Shown: positions 1 through 9,182, numbered from the stretch's first letter. The stretch: 64,000 nt of DNA from Asterella californica (GCA_036924285.1 JAYKYS010000004.1:18322001-18386000), one strand, 5' to 3'. The notes: generated by a model from the letters alone, not told the origin. A program made the numbers and translations.

Positions 1-1171
1 TCCGCCGTTCTTTGGTTTTTGAAGAAGATTTGCTACTCCGAGTATTTTGACTTGGAGAATCATCCATCACGACTGGTTCTCCCTCGTCGAAATGCGTCCT
101 CATCCTCTTCCTCTCTTGAGCCAACAACTCTACAGATTGAAAACCTTCTCGTACATCTCGTGGCTCCAAGATGTCAATGCATGCTACACCCTTGTCCTTG
201 CTTTGTGAAGTTGAAGCTCCATCCGCCGTTCCACCATTACGACTTGGACAATTACGTTGGAAATGTGATCCTCCGCACGTAAAACATCCTTGGTTCGTGT
301 AGTTACTTGGTGATCCTTGCGGTGGTCCACCTCTAGACTGATAGTTCCCATAACCTCGTGAGCCTCCTCCAACATTTGGACTGCGGTGTTGCAACAAATT
401 CACCATATTGATCTTCAAATCTGCCAGAGACTCTGTCAAACTTTTCAACTCATCACGAAAGTCGGGAGTAACAGATCTAGATGGTACAGTGACTGTAACC
501 GCACTAGTAGGAGCTACCGGAGTCAGGTTCTGAAATCGAACAGTCGGAACACTCGCAGGCGTCAGAGTTGGCATGATCGGCCCTTGCACATCTCCACATG
601 CTGACCCAACAGTCATTGGTTGCAAGTCGTCTCCATCCAGACTCTCTTCCATCCTGGTTGCGATCTTCACTGCATCAGCCTTCGAAGTTGGTCTCTCATA
701 CCGCACTTGTGTTCGAATCTCCGGCCTCAATCCCCCAATAAAATTCTTTGTGAGCATTGCTCCAATGCCCACCATCGTTGATTCTACTACATCTCCACTC
801 TTTCGTAAAACCACCCGAAACTTTTGTTCTAATTTCTCCACCCTCTCGGCGTAAGTCCTTACTTTCTCTTTCTCTCCTTGTTTGAGGTAAGTTACCTCTA
901 CCATTAACTTCTCGTAACTTTCATCGGGAAGAAAAGTTTCAATTAAGGCCTCCGTCAATACTTCCCAAGTATCAACTGGAGTCCCCACTACGCTTCTCTT
1001 CTTCCTATCCTCATACCATGTCAATGCAGAATTCTCAAGAAATTCAGGTATCAACCCTACCCACTCGCTCTTCTTTCGATCTCCATTGCCAATGCATGCT
1101 CTTTTGAAGTCTCTCACAAATCCTTCCACGTCTTCTCCATCCTTTCCGTAAAACACCGGAAGTTTCCCCAT
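1..1171 (-). CDS. gag: Gag polyprotein, family A copy 1 (partial, C-terminus off window)
   Basis: Capsid/nucleocapsid precursor that would assemble the cytoplasmic virus-like particle and package element RNA. The start ATG is at 1169-1171 and begins MGKLPVFYGKDGEDVE, as in the plus-strand copy. About 390 codons are open to the window edge. Hallmarks of the retrotransposon gag domain are ALTWYED, FLPDESYEKL and GLRPEIRTQV. Near the C-terminus lies a zinc knuckle with the unusual spacing CX2CX3HX4C. Unlike the plus-strand copy, this one continues past the FDEG residues (about position 70) into the segment also present at 57430-57626. It has not suffered the truncation seen in copy 2. Confidence 0.88.
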   Translation of the reverse strand, partial: MGKLPVFYGKDGEDVEGFVRDFKRACIGNGDRKKSEWVGLIPEFLENSALTWYEDRKKRSVVGTPVDTWEVLTEALIETFLPDESYEKLMVEVTYLKQGEKEKVRTYAERVEKLEQKFRVVLRKSGDVVESTMVGIGAMLTKNFIGGLRPEIRTQVRYERPTSKADAVKIATRMEESLDGDDLQPMTVGSACGDVQGPIMPTLTPASVPTVRFQNLTPVAPTSAVTVTVPSRSVTPDFRDELKSLTESLADLKINMVNLLQHRSPNVGGGSRGYGNYQSRGGPPQGSPSNYTNQGCFTCGGSHFQRNCPSRNGGTADGASTSQSKDKGVACIDILEPRDVREGFQSVELLAQERKRMRTHFDEGEPVVMDDSPSQNTRSSKSSSKTKERR

Positions 1172-1306
1172 TCTTCTCTTCTTTTCTTCTTCTTACTCAA
1201 GGAACTGCTTGCGGATGTGAAGATCGCACTTCACCGCAATCCACAATTTCCCCGTTGAGCTCTCTCCTCTCCAAAGGTTGGAATAAGTTTGACCCTCATG
1301 GTCATC

Positions 1307-1771
1307 TTATCTCTCGTGTGACAGACTATCTCCATCCTCGCTAGAGGTCTTCACTCGTTCCGTTTCTACACTCAACCTTCTCTCGAGACCTTCGGCTACA
1401 GTTTCTAGTAAAGCAACCACTGCGCTACACTCGTGCTCAACTGGAATCCCGTCCACTCCACATCTAGGACAAAAGGTTGTAGGATTAATGACGTCTTGTC
1501 TAGGGGAAGAAGGACCTATGTGTAAGCTTAAGTCGACCAACCCTCTTCGCTCACGCAAAAGTCTATTCTTCGTAGGACACTTGCTCACTTTATGTCCTTC
1601 TTCTCCACACAAAAAGCACCTCGAGTTCTTCTCCTGGTTCTTACGACTACTCTCTGCTTCTTCCTCAAATTCTAGTCGAAATTCTCCTTTCGCCAGATCA
1701 GCGGTAACTATCACCGCATAGCCTTGAGGGATCTTGCTCAACCTCAATTTCCACTCTTGCTGTCCTTCCAT
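1307..1771 (-). CDS. ORF1, small double-zinc-motif protein of family A
   Basis: A 154-codon ORF upstream of gag, separated from it by about 135 bp. It starts MEGQQEWKLRLSKIPQG. Residues 52-65 form a canonical CCHC knuckle (CFLCGEEGHKVSKC). A second motif near residue 100 has the form CX2CX8HXC (CPRCGVDGIPVEHEC). The basic/acidic linker and C-terminal tail look unstructured. The protein is identical to the plus-strand copy at 5090-5554 and homologous to 40721-41191 (family F) and 7530-7794 (family B). Most Ty3/gypsy elements lack such an ORF. Nucleic-acid binding is inferred from the knuckle; the actual role is unknown. Confidence 0.85.
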   Translation of the reverse strand: MEGQQEWKLRLSKIPQGYAVIVTADLAKGEFRLEFEEEAESSRKNQEKNSRCFLCGEEGHKVSKCPTKNRLLRERRGLVDLSLHIGPSSPRQDVINPTTFCPRCGVDGIPVEHECSAVVALLETVAEGLERRLSVETERVKTSSEDGDSLSHER

Positions 1772-2340
1772 GACGATGATCCGTCATACATCTCTCTCGC
1801 TATATAGCTTGTTTGACAGTTTTGATCACTCGACTATCTTCTCACTTAGCAATCTCTCACATTACTAAGTAGAAGCTTAACTTGTCAACCTTGAGCCTTA
1901 GAGATCGAACATAACCCTCTCAAGAATTCTGAAATTCTTTCACTCTTTTACTTCAGCAAGCGATATAACAGATTTGACCCCCCTTCACTTCGAATGCCAT
2001 AACTCCAGTTCTACTCGATCAATTCACGCATGATTTGGGTGCCTAGATAGCTTATCTTCCAAGCTATCAGCATGGAAGATTTCAAGGTCTAACTCTAAAA
2101 ACTGAAAATATGAAACTGACTGTAAACTCCTTCCCGAGAGCTCACTATTTGATATCGAAAAACCTCCTTAACTTCCGAAAGACATAACTCTCTCCTCACA
2201 ATTGATCTCTCGGAGATATCAAGCTTATTGGAAAGCTTATCTTGTCCTCTATAACATGGTGTATGTACAAAGGTTCTGAACTCATGCTCAAAAACAGACA
2301 TGAACTGTACTAACGACTAAATACGAATCTTTGTATCGAG
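1772..2340 (-). other. Untranslated leader of family A copy 1
   Basis: About 570 bp between PBS and ORF1, expected to hold dimerisation and packaging signals. It contains a 68-codon frame (2095-2301, minus) that is not maintained in the related family F leader, so I do not treat it as a gene. No other structure was recognised. Confidence 0.6.
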
Positions 2341-2358
2341 GTCCCGGCAACGGAACCA
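2341..2358 (-). other. Primer-binding site, tRNA-Glu type
   Basis: On the minus strand this reads TGGTTCCGTTGCCGGGAC. As I recall it, this is the complement of the 3' end of plant tRNA-Glu including CCA. It starts 4 bp inside the LTR, the usual position. The same 18 bases occur at 4503-4520 and 40109-40126. Confidence 0.85.
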
Positions 2359-2362
2359 AAAA

Positions 2363-3161
2363 TTTAAGCCGGCCTGTCTCTCACCCAGGGGTACCTCAGA
2401 TGACTAGGATTACTAGTGCACCTTAATTACAAAGATTCTATCATAGCCATGCTCACTTCACTCAACACTCTGACCCGTATGGTCACATCGGTCCCTCTAA
2501 TAGCGTTCCTGCAAACAAGTTCTAACCCCGCCTTCCACATTGCATCACATAGTATTCAAGGACTCCCAAGGTCTCCAATGCTCACTTTACTTATAGACAG
2601 GAAAATGAGAGTGTCTTCCACCTTCTCAACTCCTCCTTATATACTCTACAACTTCTTACCGTGGTAACTTTCACTAAGTTACGTTACCTCATGGTAAGTG
2701 CGCAATCCAAAATAGTAAAACTTCTAAAGGCTACTAAGACTTAAGAATAGCACACACATTACTTGTTCTACTTTACTAAAGTAAGAGATTCTCCTACTTT
2801 AGCTTTTGTAAAGTGTTAACTTTCCACGCTATCCAGTCGAAAGACGACAACACACTAATACGTCTTTTGAGGAGCATCTTTAGATCTTTGTGCATGACTT
2901 TTCATCATGCATCCAATCAGCGATGGTCAACAAAGTCACATACTTTTGGAAAGCATATTTAGAGCTCCGCACTTGTCATATAGTGCCACAGTGGAACCTC
3001 TAATAGTTTCCTCAACTTAGTTATAACTATCTCAGCTAGTTATGACTACTTTTGATCACTCTAAATTTAGATCTTCAAACTAGAGTAACCTTTAAGATAG
3101 TCATACCTAATGAAATGTATATAAGCATACACACAAATAATGGGATACTTGTGGTGTGACA
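2363..3161 (-). repeat. 5' LTR of family A copy 1 (799 bp)
   Basis: On the minus strand it begins TGTCACACCACAAGTATCCC. It should end TTACA, but here the terminal dinucleotide context carries one substitution (position 2364). It is nearly identical to the LTRs at 3700-4498 and 53059-53841. It would carry the Pol II promoter and poly(A) signal. Confidence 0.92.
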
Positions 3162-3491
3162 GGACACTGGTGGTCCACCTGTCCTCATCCGAGAAGACAG
3201 ATTGGGCAAGTGCCCTTGTGTGGGAACTGTAAGGAAGCCGGTCATTTCACAGGGAATTATCCTCAGACCTTACGACCACGGCAAATGGTGAGATTTGCAG
3301 ATACCACGCCTCCTGCAGAAGCAGCATCAACTTCTAAGCTCGAGTTAGCAGTGGTACAGCACATCACGGTAGAAGAAGAAGATCCTGGGGATTGTACAGA
3401 TTGTCTCCATATCGAGGAAGACGAACCAGACCCCGGGAAGCGCGAAGGAAAGGAACCTCAGCTGCAGCTCAGAAGATGGAGACGTGCGTAA
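3162..3491 (+). pseudogene. Zinc-knuckle (gag) fragment of another retroelement
   Basis: An open frame of about 110 codons that begins in mid-knuckle (GHWWSTCP, the second half of a CCHC). It continues with a second knuckle, CGNCKEAGHFTGNYP, in which the last cysteine is tyrosine. An acidic tail follows. The family A LTR at 3161 cuts it on the left. After about 3491 the sequence switches to H-family repeat. It is a remnant of a retroelement gag with a double knuckle, not related to the A or F gag. Confidence 0.6.
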
Positions 3492-3699
3492 GAGAGATGA
3501 GAAGTCAGAAGAACAGAGTGCAAATGTCTTGAGTTTGTTGTGAGGATAGATTACGCGTAGGAAGACGAAGACAGGTGAGACCAGTGAAGGGAAGTCTGAC
3601 TTCGGGAAGTCTTCCGAGAAAGACATTGAATCGGAAGCTGACCCGAGTGTCTTCTCAGAGGCCACTGTCACCGCAGGAACCCGCAACCGACTTCTGAAC
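3492..3699 (+). repeat. H-family 5'-region fragment
   Basis: About 205 bp closely matching 61975-62185 of the plus-strand H copy. It ends CTTCTGAAC directly against the family A LTR at 3700. In the uninterrupted H copy the same site reads CTTCTAAACCTGTCATGC. The 4 bp GAAC therefore look like the left target-site duplication of the A element. Confidence 0.75.
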
Positions 3700-4498
3700 T
3701 GTCACACCACAAGTATCCCATTATTTGTGTGTATGCTTATATACATTTCATTAGGTATGACTATCTTAAAGGTTACTCTAGTTTGAAGATCTAAATTTAG
3801 AGTGATCAAAAGTAGTCATAACTAGCTGAGATAGTTATAACTAAGTTGAGAAAACTATTAGAGGTTCCACTATGGCACTATATGACAAGTGCGGAGCTCT
3901 AAATATGCTTTCCAAAAGTATGTGACTTTGTTGACCATCGCTGATTGGATGCATGATGAGAAGTCATGCACAAAGATCTAAAGATGCTCCTCAAAAGACG
4001 TATTAGTGTGTTGTCGTCTTTCGACTGGATAGCGTGGAAAGTTAACACTTTACAAAAGCTAAAGTAGGAGAATCTCTTACTTTAGTAAAGTAGAACAAGT
4101 AATGTGTGTGCTATTCTTAAGTCTTAGTAGCCTTTAGAAGTTTTACTATTTTGGATTGCGCACTTACCATGAGGTAACGTAACTTAGTGAAAGTTACCAC
4201 GGTAAGAAGTTATAGAGTATATAAGGAGGAGTTGAGAAGGTGGAAGACACTCTCATTTTCCTGTCTATAAGTAAAGTGAGCATTGGAGACCTTGGGAGTC
4301 CTTGAATACTATGTGATGCAATGTGGAAGGCGGGGTTAGAACTTGTTTGCAGGAACGCTATTAGAGGGACCGATGTGACCATACGGGTCAGAGTGTTGAG
4401 TGAAGTGAGCATGGGTATGATAGAATCTTTGTAATTAAGGTGCACTAGTAATCCTAGTCATCTGAGGTACCCCTGGGTGAGAGACAGACCGGCTTACA
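3700..4498 (+). repeat. 5' LTR of family A copy 2 (799 bp)
   Basis: TGTCACACC...GGCTTACA, bounded on the left by H sequence and on the right by TTTT and the PBS. It is the mirror copy of 2363-3161. It differs from the 3' LTR at 53059-53841 mainly by 16 bp absent from the latter and a few substitutions, which implies a young insertion. Confidence 0.93.
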
Positions 4499-4502
4499 TT
4501 TT

Positions 4503-4520
4503 TGGTTCCGTTGCCGGGAC
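4503..4520 (+). other. Primer-binding site, tRNA-Glu type
   Basis: TGGTTCCGTTGCCGGGAC, 4 bp after the LTR end. It is complementary to the plant tRNA-Glu 3' end. It primes minus-strand DNA synthesis. Confidence 0.88.
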
Positions 4521-5089
4521 CTCGATACAAAGATTCGTATTTAGTCGTTAGTACAGTTCATGTCTGTTTTTGAGCATGAGTTCAGAACCTTTGTACATAC
4601 ACCATGTTATAGAGGGCAAGATAAGCTTTCCAATAAGCTTGATATCTCCGAGAGATCAATTGTGAGGAGAGAGTTATGTCTTTCGGAAGTTAAGGAGGTT
4701 TTTCGATATCAAATAGTGAGCTCTCGGGAAGGAGTTTACAGTCAGTTTCATATTTTCAGTTTTTAGAGTTAGACCTTGAAATCTTCCATGCTGATAGCTT
4801 GGAAGATAAGCTATCTAGGCACCCAAATCATGCGTGAATTGATCGAGTAGAACTGGAGTTATGGCATTCGAAGTGAAGGGGGGTCAAATCTGTTATATCG
4901 CTTGCTGAAGTAAAAGAGTGAAAGAATTTCAGAATTCTTGAGAGGGTTATGTTCGATCTCTAAGGCTCAAGGTTGACAAGTTAAGCTTCTACTTAGTAAT
5001 GTGAGAGATTGCTAAGTGAGAAGATAGTCGAGTGATCAAAACTGTCAAACAAGCTATATAGCGAGAGAGATGTATGACGGATCATCGTC
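4521..5089 (+). other. Untranslated leader of family A copy 2
   Basis: A 569-bp leader, mirror of 1772-2340. It contains GATAAGCTATCTAGG near 4805. Almost the same string appears at the broken end of this copy (about 6780), where a related leader begins. Confidence 0.6.
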
Positions 5090-5554
5090 ATGGAAGGACA
5101 GCAAGAGTGGAAATTGAGGTTGAGCAAGATCCCTCAAGGCTATGCGGTGATAGTTACCGCTGATCTGGCGAAAGGAGAATTTCGATTAGAATTTGAGGAA
5201 GAAGCAGAGAGTAGTCGTAAGAACCAGGAGAAGAACTCGAGGTGCTTTTTGTGTGGAGAAGAAGGACATAAAGTGAGCAAGTGTCCTACGAAGAATAGAC
5301 TTTTGCGTGAGCGAAGAGGGTTGGTCGACTTAAGCTTACACATAGGTCCTTCTTCCCCTAGACAAGACGTCATTAATCCTACAACCTTTTGTCCTAGATG
5401 TGGAGTGGACGGGATTCCAGTTGAGCACGAGTGTAGCGCAGTGGTTGCTTTACTAGAAACTGTAGCCGAAGGTCTCGAGAGAAGGTTGAGTGTAGAAACG
5501 GAACGAGTGAAGACCTCTAGCGAGGATGGAGATAGTCTGTCACACGAGAGATAA
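5090..5554 (+). CDS. ORF1, small double-zinc-motif protein of family A
   Basis: A 154-codon ORF beginning MEGQQEWKLRL and identical in protein to the minus-strand copy. The canonical CCHC knuckle starts at Cys52. A second CX2CX8HXC motif lies near residue 100. The N-terminal 45 residues (VIVTADLAKGEFRLEFEEE) look like a small beta-rich domain shared with families B and F. It lies 135 bp upstream of gag in the same orientation, presumably on the same genomic RNA. The ATG is chosen because all three families start at the equivalent Met. The function is unknown; a nucleocapsid-like or RNA-chaperone role is inference from the knuckle. Confidence 0.87.
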   Translation: MEGQQEWKLRLSKIPQGYAVIVTADLAKGEFRLEFEEEAESSRKNQEKNSRCFLCGEEGHKVSKCPTKNRLLRERRGLVDLSLHIGPSSPRQDVINPTTFCPRCGVDGIPVEHECSAVVALLETVAEGLERRLSVETERVKTSSEDGDSLSHER

Positions 5555-5689
5555 GATGACCATGAGGGTCAAACTTATTCCAACCTTTGGAGAGGAGAGA
5601 GCTCAACGGGGAAATTGTGGATTGCGGTGAAGTGCGATCTTCACATCCGCAAGCAGTTCCTTGAGTAAGAAGAAGAAAAGAAGAGAAGA

Positions 5690-6838
5690 ATGGGGAAACT
5701 TCCGGTGTTTTACGGAAAGGATGGAGAAGACGTGGAAGGATTTGTGAGAGACTTCAAAAGAGCATGCATTGGCAATGGAGATCGAAAGAAGAGCGAGTGG
5801 GTAGGGTTGATACCTGAATTTCTTGAGAATTCTGCATTGACATGGTATGAGGATAGGAAGAAGAGAAGCGTAGTGGGGACTCCAGTTGATACTTGGGAAG
5901 TATTGACGGAGGCCTTAATTGAAACTTTTCTTCCCGATGAAAGTTACGAGAAGTTAATGGTAGAGGTAACTTACCTCAAACAAGGAGAGAAAGAGAAAGT
6001 AAGGACTTACGCCGAGAGGGTGGAGAAATTAGAACAAAAGTTTCGGGTGGTTTTACGAAAGAGTGGAGATGTAGTAGAATCAACGATGGTGGGCATTGGA
6101 GCAATGCTCACAAAGAATTTTATTGGGGGATTGAGGCCGGAGATTCGAACACAAGTGCGGTATGAGAGACCAACTTCGAAGGCTGATGCAGTGAAGATCG
6201 CAACCAGGATGGAAGAGAGTCTGGATGGAGACGACTTGCAACCAATGACTGTTGGGTCAGCATGTGGAGATGTGCAAGGGCCGATCATGCCAACTCTGAC
6301 GCCTGCGAGTGTTCCGACTGTTCGATTTCAGAACCTGACTCCGGTAGCTCCTACTAGTGCGGTTACAGTCACTATACCATCTAGATCTGTTACTCCCGAC
6401 TTTCGTGATGAGTTGAAAAGTTTGACAGAGTCTCTGGCAGATTTGAAGATCAATATGGTGAATTTGTTGCAACACTGCAGTCCAAATGTTGGAGGAGGCT
6501 CACGAGGTTATGGGAACTATCAGTCTAGAGGTGGACCACCGCAAGGATCACCAAGTAACTACACGAACCAAGGATGTTTTACGTGCGGAGAATCACATTT
6601 CCAACGTAATTGTCCAAGTCGTAATGGTGGAACGGCGGATGGAGCTTCAACTTCACAAAGCAAGGACAAGGGTGTAGCATGCATTGACATCTTGGAGCCA
6701 CGAGATGTACGAGAAGGTTTTCAATCTGTAGAGTTGTTGGCTCAAGAGAGGAAGAGGATGAGGACGCATTTCGACGAGGATAAGCTATCTAGGACAACAG
6801 AAATCAGGAGAAAAGGTGGTATGGAGAGAGAGCCATGA
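5690..6838 (+). CDS. gag: Gag polyprotein, family A copy 2 (C-terminally broken)
   Basis: A 382-codon frame. The capsid-like retrotransposon gag domain spans roughly residues 20-190 (FKRACIGNGDRKK, ALTWYED, FLPDESYEKL, YAERVEKLEQKF). A Pro/Thr-rich linker follows, then a Gly-rich stretch and a knuckle starting at Cys296 (CFTCGESHFQRNC). The knuckle has three residues, not four, between the second Cys and the His. Authentic gag stops matching the family after about 6779 (FDE). The last 20 residues come from unrelated leader sequence, so the true C-terminus and the gag-pol junction are lost. The missing part is found on the minus strand at 57430-57626. Confidence 0.88.
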   Translation: MGKLPVFYGKDGEDVEGFVRDFKRACIGNGDRKKSEWVGLIPEFLENSALTWYEDRKKRSVVGTPVDTWEVLTEALIETFLPDESYEKLMVEVTYLKQGEKEKVRTYAERVEKLEQKFRVVLRKSGDVVESTMVGIGAMLTKNFIGGLRPEIRTQVRYERPTSKADAVKIATRMEESLDGDDLQPMTVGSACGDVQGPIMPTLTPASVPTVRFQNLTPVAPTSAVTVTIPSRSVTPDFRDELKSLTESLADLKINMVNLLQHCSPNVGGGSRGYGNYQSRGGPPQGSPSNYTNQGCFTCGESHFQRNCPSRNGGTADGASTSQSKDKGVACIDILEPRDVREGFQSVELLAQERKRMRTHFDEDKLSRTTEIRRKGGMEREP

Positions 6839-7529
6839 ATTTTCAAAGTTGAGGGGGTTGAAAGTCATGAGAGACGTGAAAATATACAAATTTTAATTCT
6901 CTGAAAATTTGTACAGTCAACATCATCTCTTTTGATTAAGAAATTTTCTATTGAAACTTCATTAGTTAGTAGCTTGGAGGTTGAGCTACTGGAGATCACA
7001 AAGATCGTAGAGAGATCTCTTACCGATTAAGAGATATACGGTTCGACATACAAGGAGGTCTTGACGATACGTCATGAGGAATCTAGTTCGAGTGCCGAGG
7101 TTGAAAAAGAGACCTTTGTGAGTTAGAACGGAGACGGAAAAGTCAAAGTTAAGTATAGAGGCGTTGCGATCAAACATCTATTGCAGTTGGGGTGCCCTTT
7201 TTGCTCTATATCAAGAAGCTTCTGCGAACATCGGCACAGATGCGAAGAAGATTGAGTTCAAAGCAACATTCACTGTGGAGGCCACGAATGCTTCTGGCGA
7301 AGTAGAGTGTGATCTTTACAAGAGTGACTTTAAGATGTCTGCTAGGATCAGTACAAATGATGGTCATGAGGATATCATCATGGACTCTTAATTTTAGATT
7401 GGATTTTATTTCGTGTATAGCATGTATAATACACGATTTTCAGTATAAAGCTCGAAAGAGTTAGGAAAGTGATGTAGAGTTATTTTCCTCAAAGATATTT
7501 TGTTCACTTAATGGTTGAGAAGGTGCAAC
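6780..7529 (+). other. Leader fragment of a related gypsy family (B)
   Basis: Sequence joining the broken gag to a second ORF1-like gene. It starts with ATAAGCTATCTAGG, also present in the family A leader near 4806, and then diverges. It contains a 75-codon frame (7164-7391) that opens only with TTG and has no recognised homology. I read the stretch as the leader of family B, lacking its own LTR and PBS. Confidence 0.5.
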
Positions 7530-7794
7530 ATGAGTGGAAGTTCGAAAGATTGGAAAGTTAGACTTAGAAACCTTCCTCAAGGTTTAGATGTCATAGTAAG
7601 CGTCGGAGAGAGCTCGAACGAGATTATCGTTGAGTTTGAGAACCCTAGCACAAAACCTCAAGTAGAATCTCCAAGGAGAAGAGTAGAAACCGACTTGTGG
7701 TGTTATTTCTGTAGAGGGTTGGGACATAAAGTAGTGAATTGTCGAACTAGAATCAGAACCGAGAGAGATAAAGGGAAGTGGGAGTTTACTGATT
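7530..7794 (+). pseudogene. ORF1 of family B, truncated by element C
   Basis: About 88 codons from the Met at 7530 (MSGSSKDWKVRLRNLPQG), homologous to the ORF1 of families A and F. It keeps the conserved VIV and EF core and a canonical knuckle (CYFCRGLGHKVVNC). Homology stops at the DLS residues, exactly where the LTR of element C begins (7795). The frame runs on to 7934 only by chance inside that LTR. The second zinc motif and the tail are missing and do not reappear after element C. The right-hand part of this copy was therefore lost or moved. Confidence 0.75.
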
Positions 7795-8088
7795 TGTCAC
7801 GTCAGTTTGACGCCCCGGCTAGGTTGACCGAGTGCGAAGTGACGCATCCCAGTAAGGCCGTTAGTGCCGTTAGGGCGAGTTGGTGGGAGATCCCACTAGG
7901 GGTATACTTCGCAGGTAGGGCTTGGAGACCTTAGTTCTTCGAGTTGAGCCTTCAAGCTCCAGGCTATGGTGGATAGTCTAGTTGAGTGTAACCCGGATTC
8001 TCTTCGTGTTTAGAGTGGGTTTGGCTTGACCGTTTGGGAGTAATCCTTGTTGTAGAGTTGGAGATGGTAATTTCTCAATGCAGATTAC
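7795..8088 (+). repeat. 5' LTR (or LTR fragment) of element C
   Basis: About 294 bp matching 14359-14650, with the same start (TGTCA.GTCAGTTT) and many substitutions. It lacks the 106-bp block that flanks the 3' copy on both sides. Either the 5' LTR is truncated, or the block was gained later. I could not find a convincing PBS after 8088. Confidence 0.7.
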
Positions 8089-8830
8089 TCGAAGAACTGA
8101 GTGCAGGTCGAGGCGGAGTTCAGTAAGAGCTCGCTGATCTGAAATCTGAAATCTTAAATCGTCCGCTGGTATCTTCAGACGTTGTCGTTCGTGGTTGATT
8201 GTTTGGAGCTGTGGATCGAGGTGTGTGGACGCATGCTACATTGCTGGTCGCAGATCGATTGCTGTTGTTGGGGTCGAGTGGAGATTTCTGTCATACGGAA
8301 GCGCTGCAGAAATTTTGCGGAATGTTCTTGAAGTGACTTGTTGGAGCCGAATTACGCGTTTGGGCGTGGCATCTGAAATACTTGTCAATGTCGGGCCGGA
8401 GTGGGCTCTTTGGAAGCGCATTGGAGAGACGATTCTAGTGCACTAAGTTTCGTGGAGTTTGGCCAAGGATTGAAGAAGTTATGACATGTCGAAGTTCGCT
8501 GTCGAACTGTCGTGACACCCGCAAGTGCAAAAATGCTAGTTACGTCAGATTTTGATGCAATTTCGTGTGAAAACTCGAGTTTAGGAGTTTTGCTGTGTGT
8601 GTGTGCATTGGCGAAGTGTGTCTTGTGCATTCGCGAATCTGTTGTGGTGGTGTTCGGGTTGGATTTGGGTGTTCTTGTTGTTTTACGTCAGATTTTGGTC
8701 ACCCGTGTGCACCCGCAAGCTGTTTTTGCTGTTTTGGAGCCTCTTTTGGTGCAATCTTCTGCAATTCGAGGTGGAGCCGAGTCTCTTTTGGTGTGTTGTG
8801 CCCGTTGTACTCTACTTCAAGTAGTAGTTG

Positions 8831-8850
8831 TTTAGGGTTTAGGGTTTAGG
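8831..8850 (+). repeat. Short interstitial TTTAGGG telomere-like tract
   Basis: Nearly three units of the plant-type telomere heptamer, the last one shortened. It is too short to be a relic telomere with certainty. It is consistent with a green-lineage host. Confidence 0.6.
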
Positions 8851-8900
8851 ATTTAAGGTTCGAGGAGTAGAGGTGCGTGAGTGCGGAGGCGGAGCAGAGC

Positions 8901-8929
8901 TGAGCCTGAGCCTGAGCCTGAGCCCGAGC
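8901..8929 (+). repeat. GAGCCT hexamer microsatellite
   Basis: About four to five copies of TGAGCC, the last with one substitution, followed by a GC-rich stretch. A simple repeat in the non-coding part of element C. Confidence 0.8.
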
Positions 8930-8990
8930 TCACGCCCGCCGCAAGCTTGCTTGCTGGCGTGCGTGAGAGAGATATCCAAGCTTCAGTTGT

Positions 8991-9110
8991 GTGGGAAGGG
9001 TAAAACCAGCTGGTCACCCATCCCAACACTATTCCTGGACATGGACTCCTAACTCTGTAGTCTTAGCTTTGGCTTTACCACTAGACTAATAGCTCTTGGT
9101 GTCCTACAGG
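8991..9110 (-). repeat. 5S rRNA-related SINE-like or Cassandra-like fragment
   Basis: On the minus strand, 43 nt at 9012-9054 align without gaps to the internal and 3' part of plant 5S rRNA as I remember it. About 30 positions match, including the conserved GGATGGGTGACC. The preceding 50 nt contain TTAGTCTAGTGG, which resembles a Pol III A box. It is too short and divergent for a functional 5S gene. A 5S-derived SINE or a piece of a Cassandra-type element (TRIM with 5S sequence in its LTR) are the alternatives. Confidence 0.5.
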
Positions 9111-9182
9111 GATGCGTGTAAGTACTTATGGACTTGTATAAGGTAGTAGGAGACTAAACGACCTACCGATGGTGCAGTAGAG

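Larger units (their letters stand above)
1..3161 (-). mobile_element. Ty3/gypsy family A, copy 1 (5' half, runs off the window)
   Basis: Read on the minus strand the order is 5' LTR, tRNA-Glu PBS, leader, ORF1, gag, and then the window edge. The copy is almost identical to the plus-strand copy at 3700-6779, so the two form a large inverted repeat. The inner end is the LTR terminus at 3161. The next bases (GGACA) interrupt a zinc-knuckle ORF of a different element, so this copy inserted into that ORF. The other half is outside the window, so its target duplication cannot be tested. Confidence 0.9.
3700..6779 (+). mobile_element. Ty3/gypsy family A, copy 2 (5' half)
   Basis: Complete 5' LTR, PBS, leader, ORF1, and most of gag, then an abrupt break after 6779 inside gag. 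Pol and the 3' LTR are missing here, but a matching 3' half lies at 53059-57626 on the minus strand. The two halves overlap by about 36 bp of gag and carry the same GAAC flank in H sequence. They are probably parts of one insertion. Confidence 0.88.
8089..9182 (+). other. Internal region of element C without recognisable gag
   Basis: About 1.1 kb between the LTR and the protease frame. Frames at 8195-8446 and 8512-8849 are GT-rich, overlap each other in several frames and resemble no gag, so I leave them out. The stretch holds a telomere-like tract, a hexamer microsatellite and a 5S-rRNA-like piece, listed separately. A functional element would carry gag here; it is deleted or decayed. Confidence 0.5.

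Noticed and set aside
573..854. 93-codon plus-strand frame (also 6007-6288 on minus)
   Set aside because: Exact antisense shadow of family A gag; it is conserved only because the two copies are nearly identical.
2416..2667. 83-codon frame in the LTR (also at 4194-4445 and 53112-53363)
   Set aside because: Present in all three family A LTRs only because the LTRs are almost identical. It has no domain and lies in the promoter region.
4503..4520. tRNA gene fragments
   Set aside because: Only the 18-nt primer-binding complements are present; no cloverleaf.
4560..4766. 68-codon ORF in the family A leader
   Set aside because: Not preserved in the related element F leader; no recognisable homology; the two copies are too similar for conservation to mean anything.
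8512..8849. Three overlapping Cys/Val/Leu-rich frames
   Set aside because: GT-rich sequence open in several frames at once. It lacks any gag signature, and the frames contradict each other.
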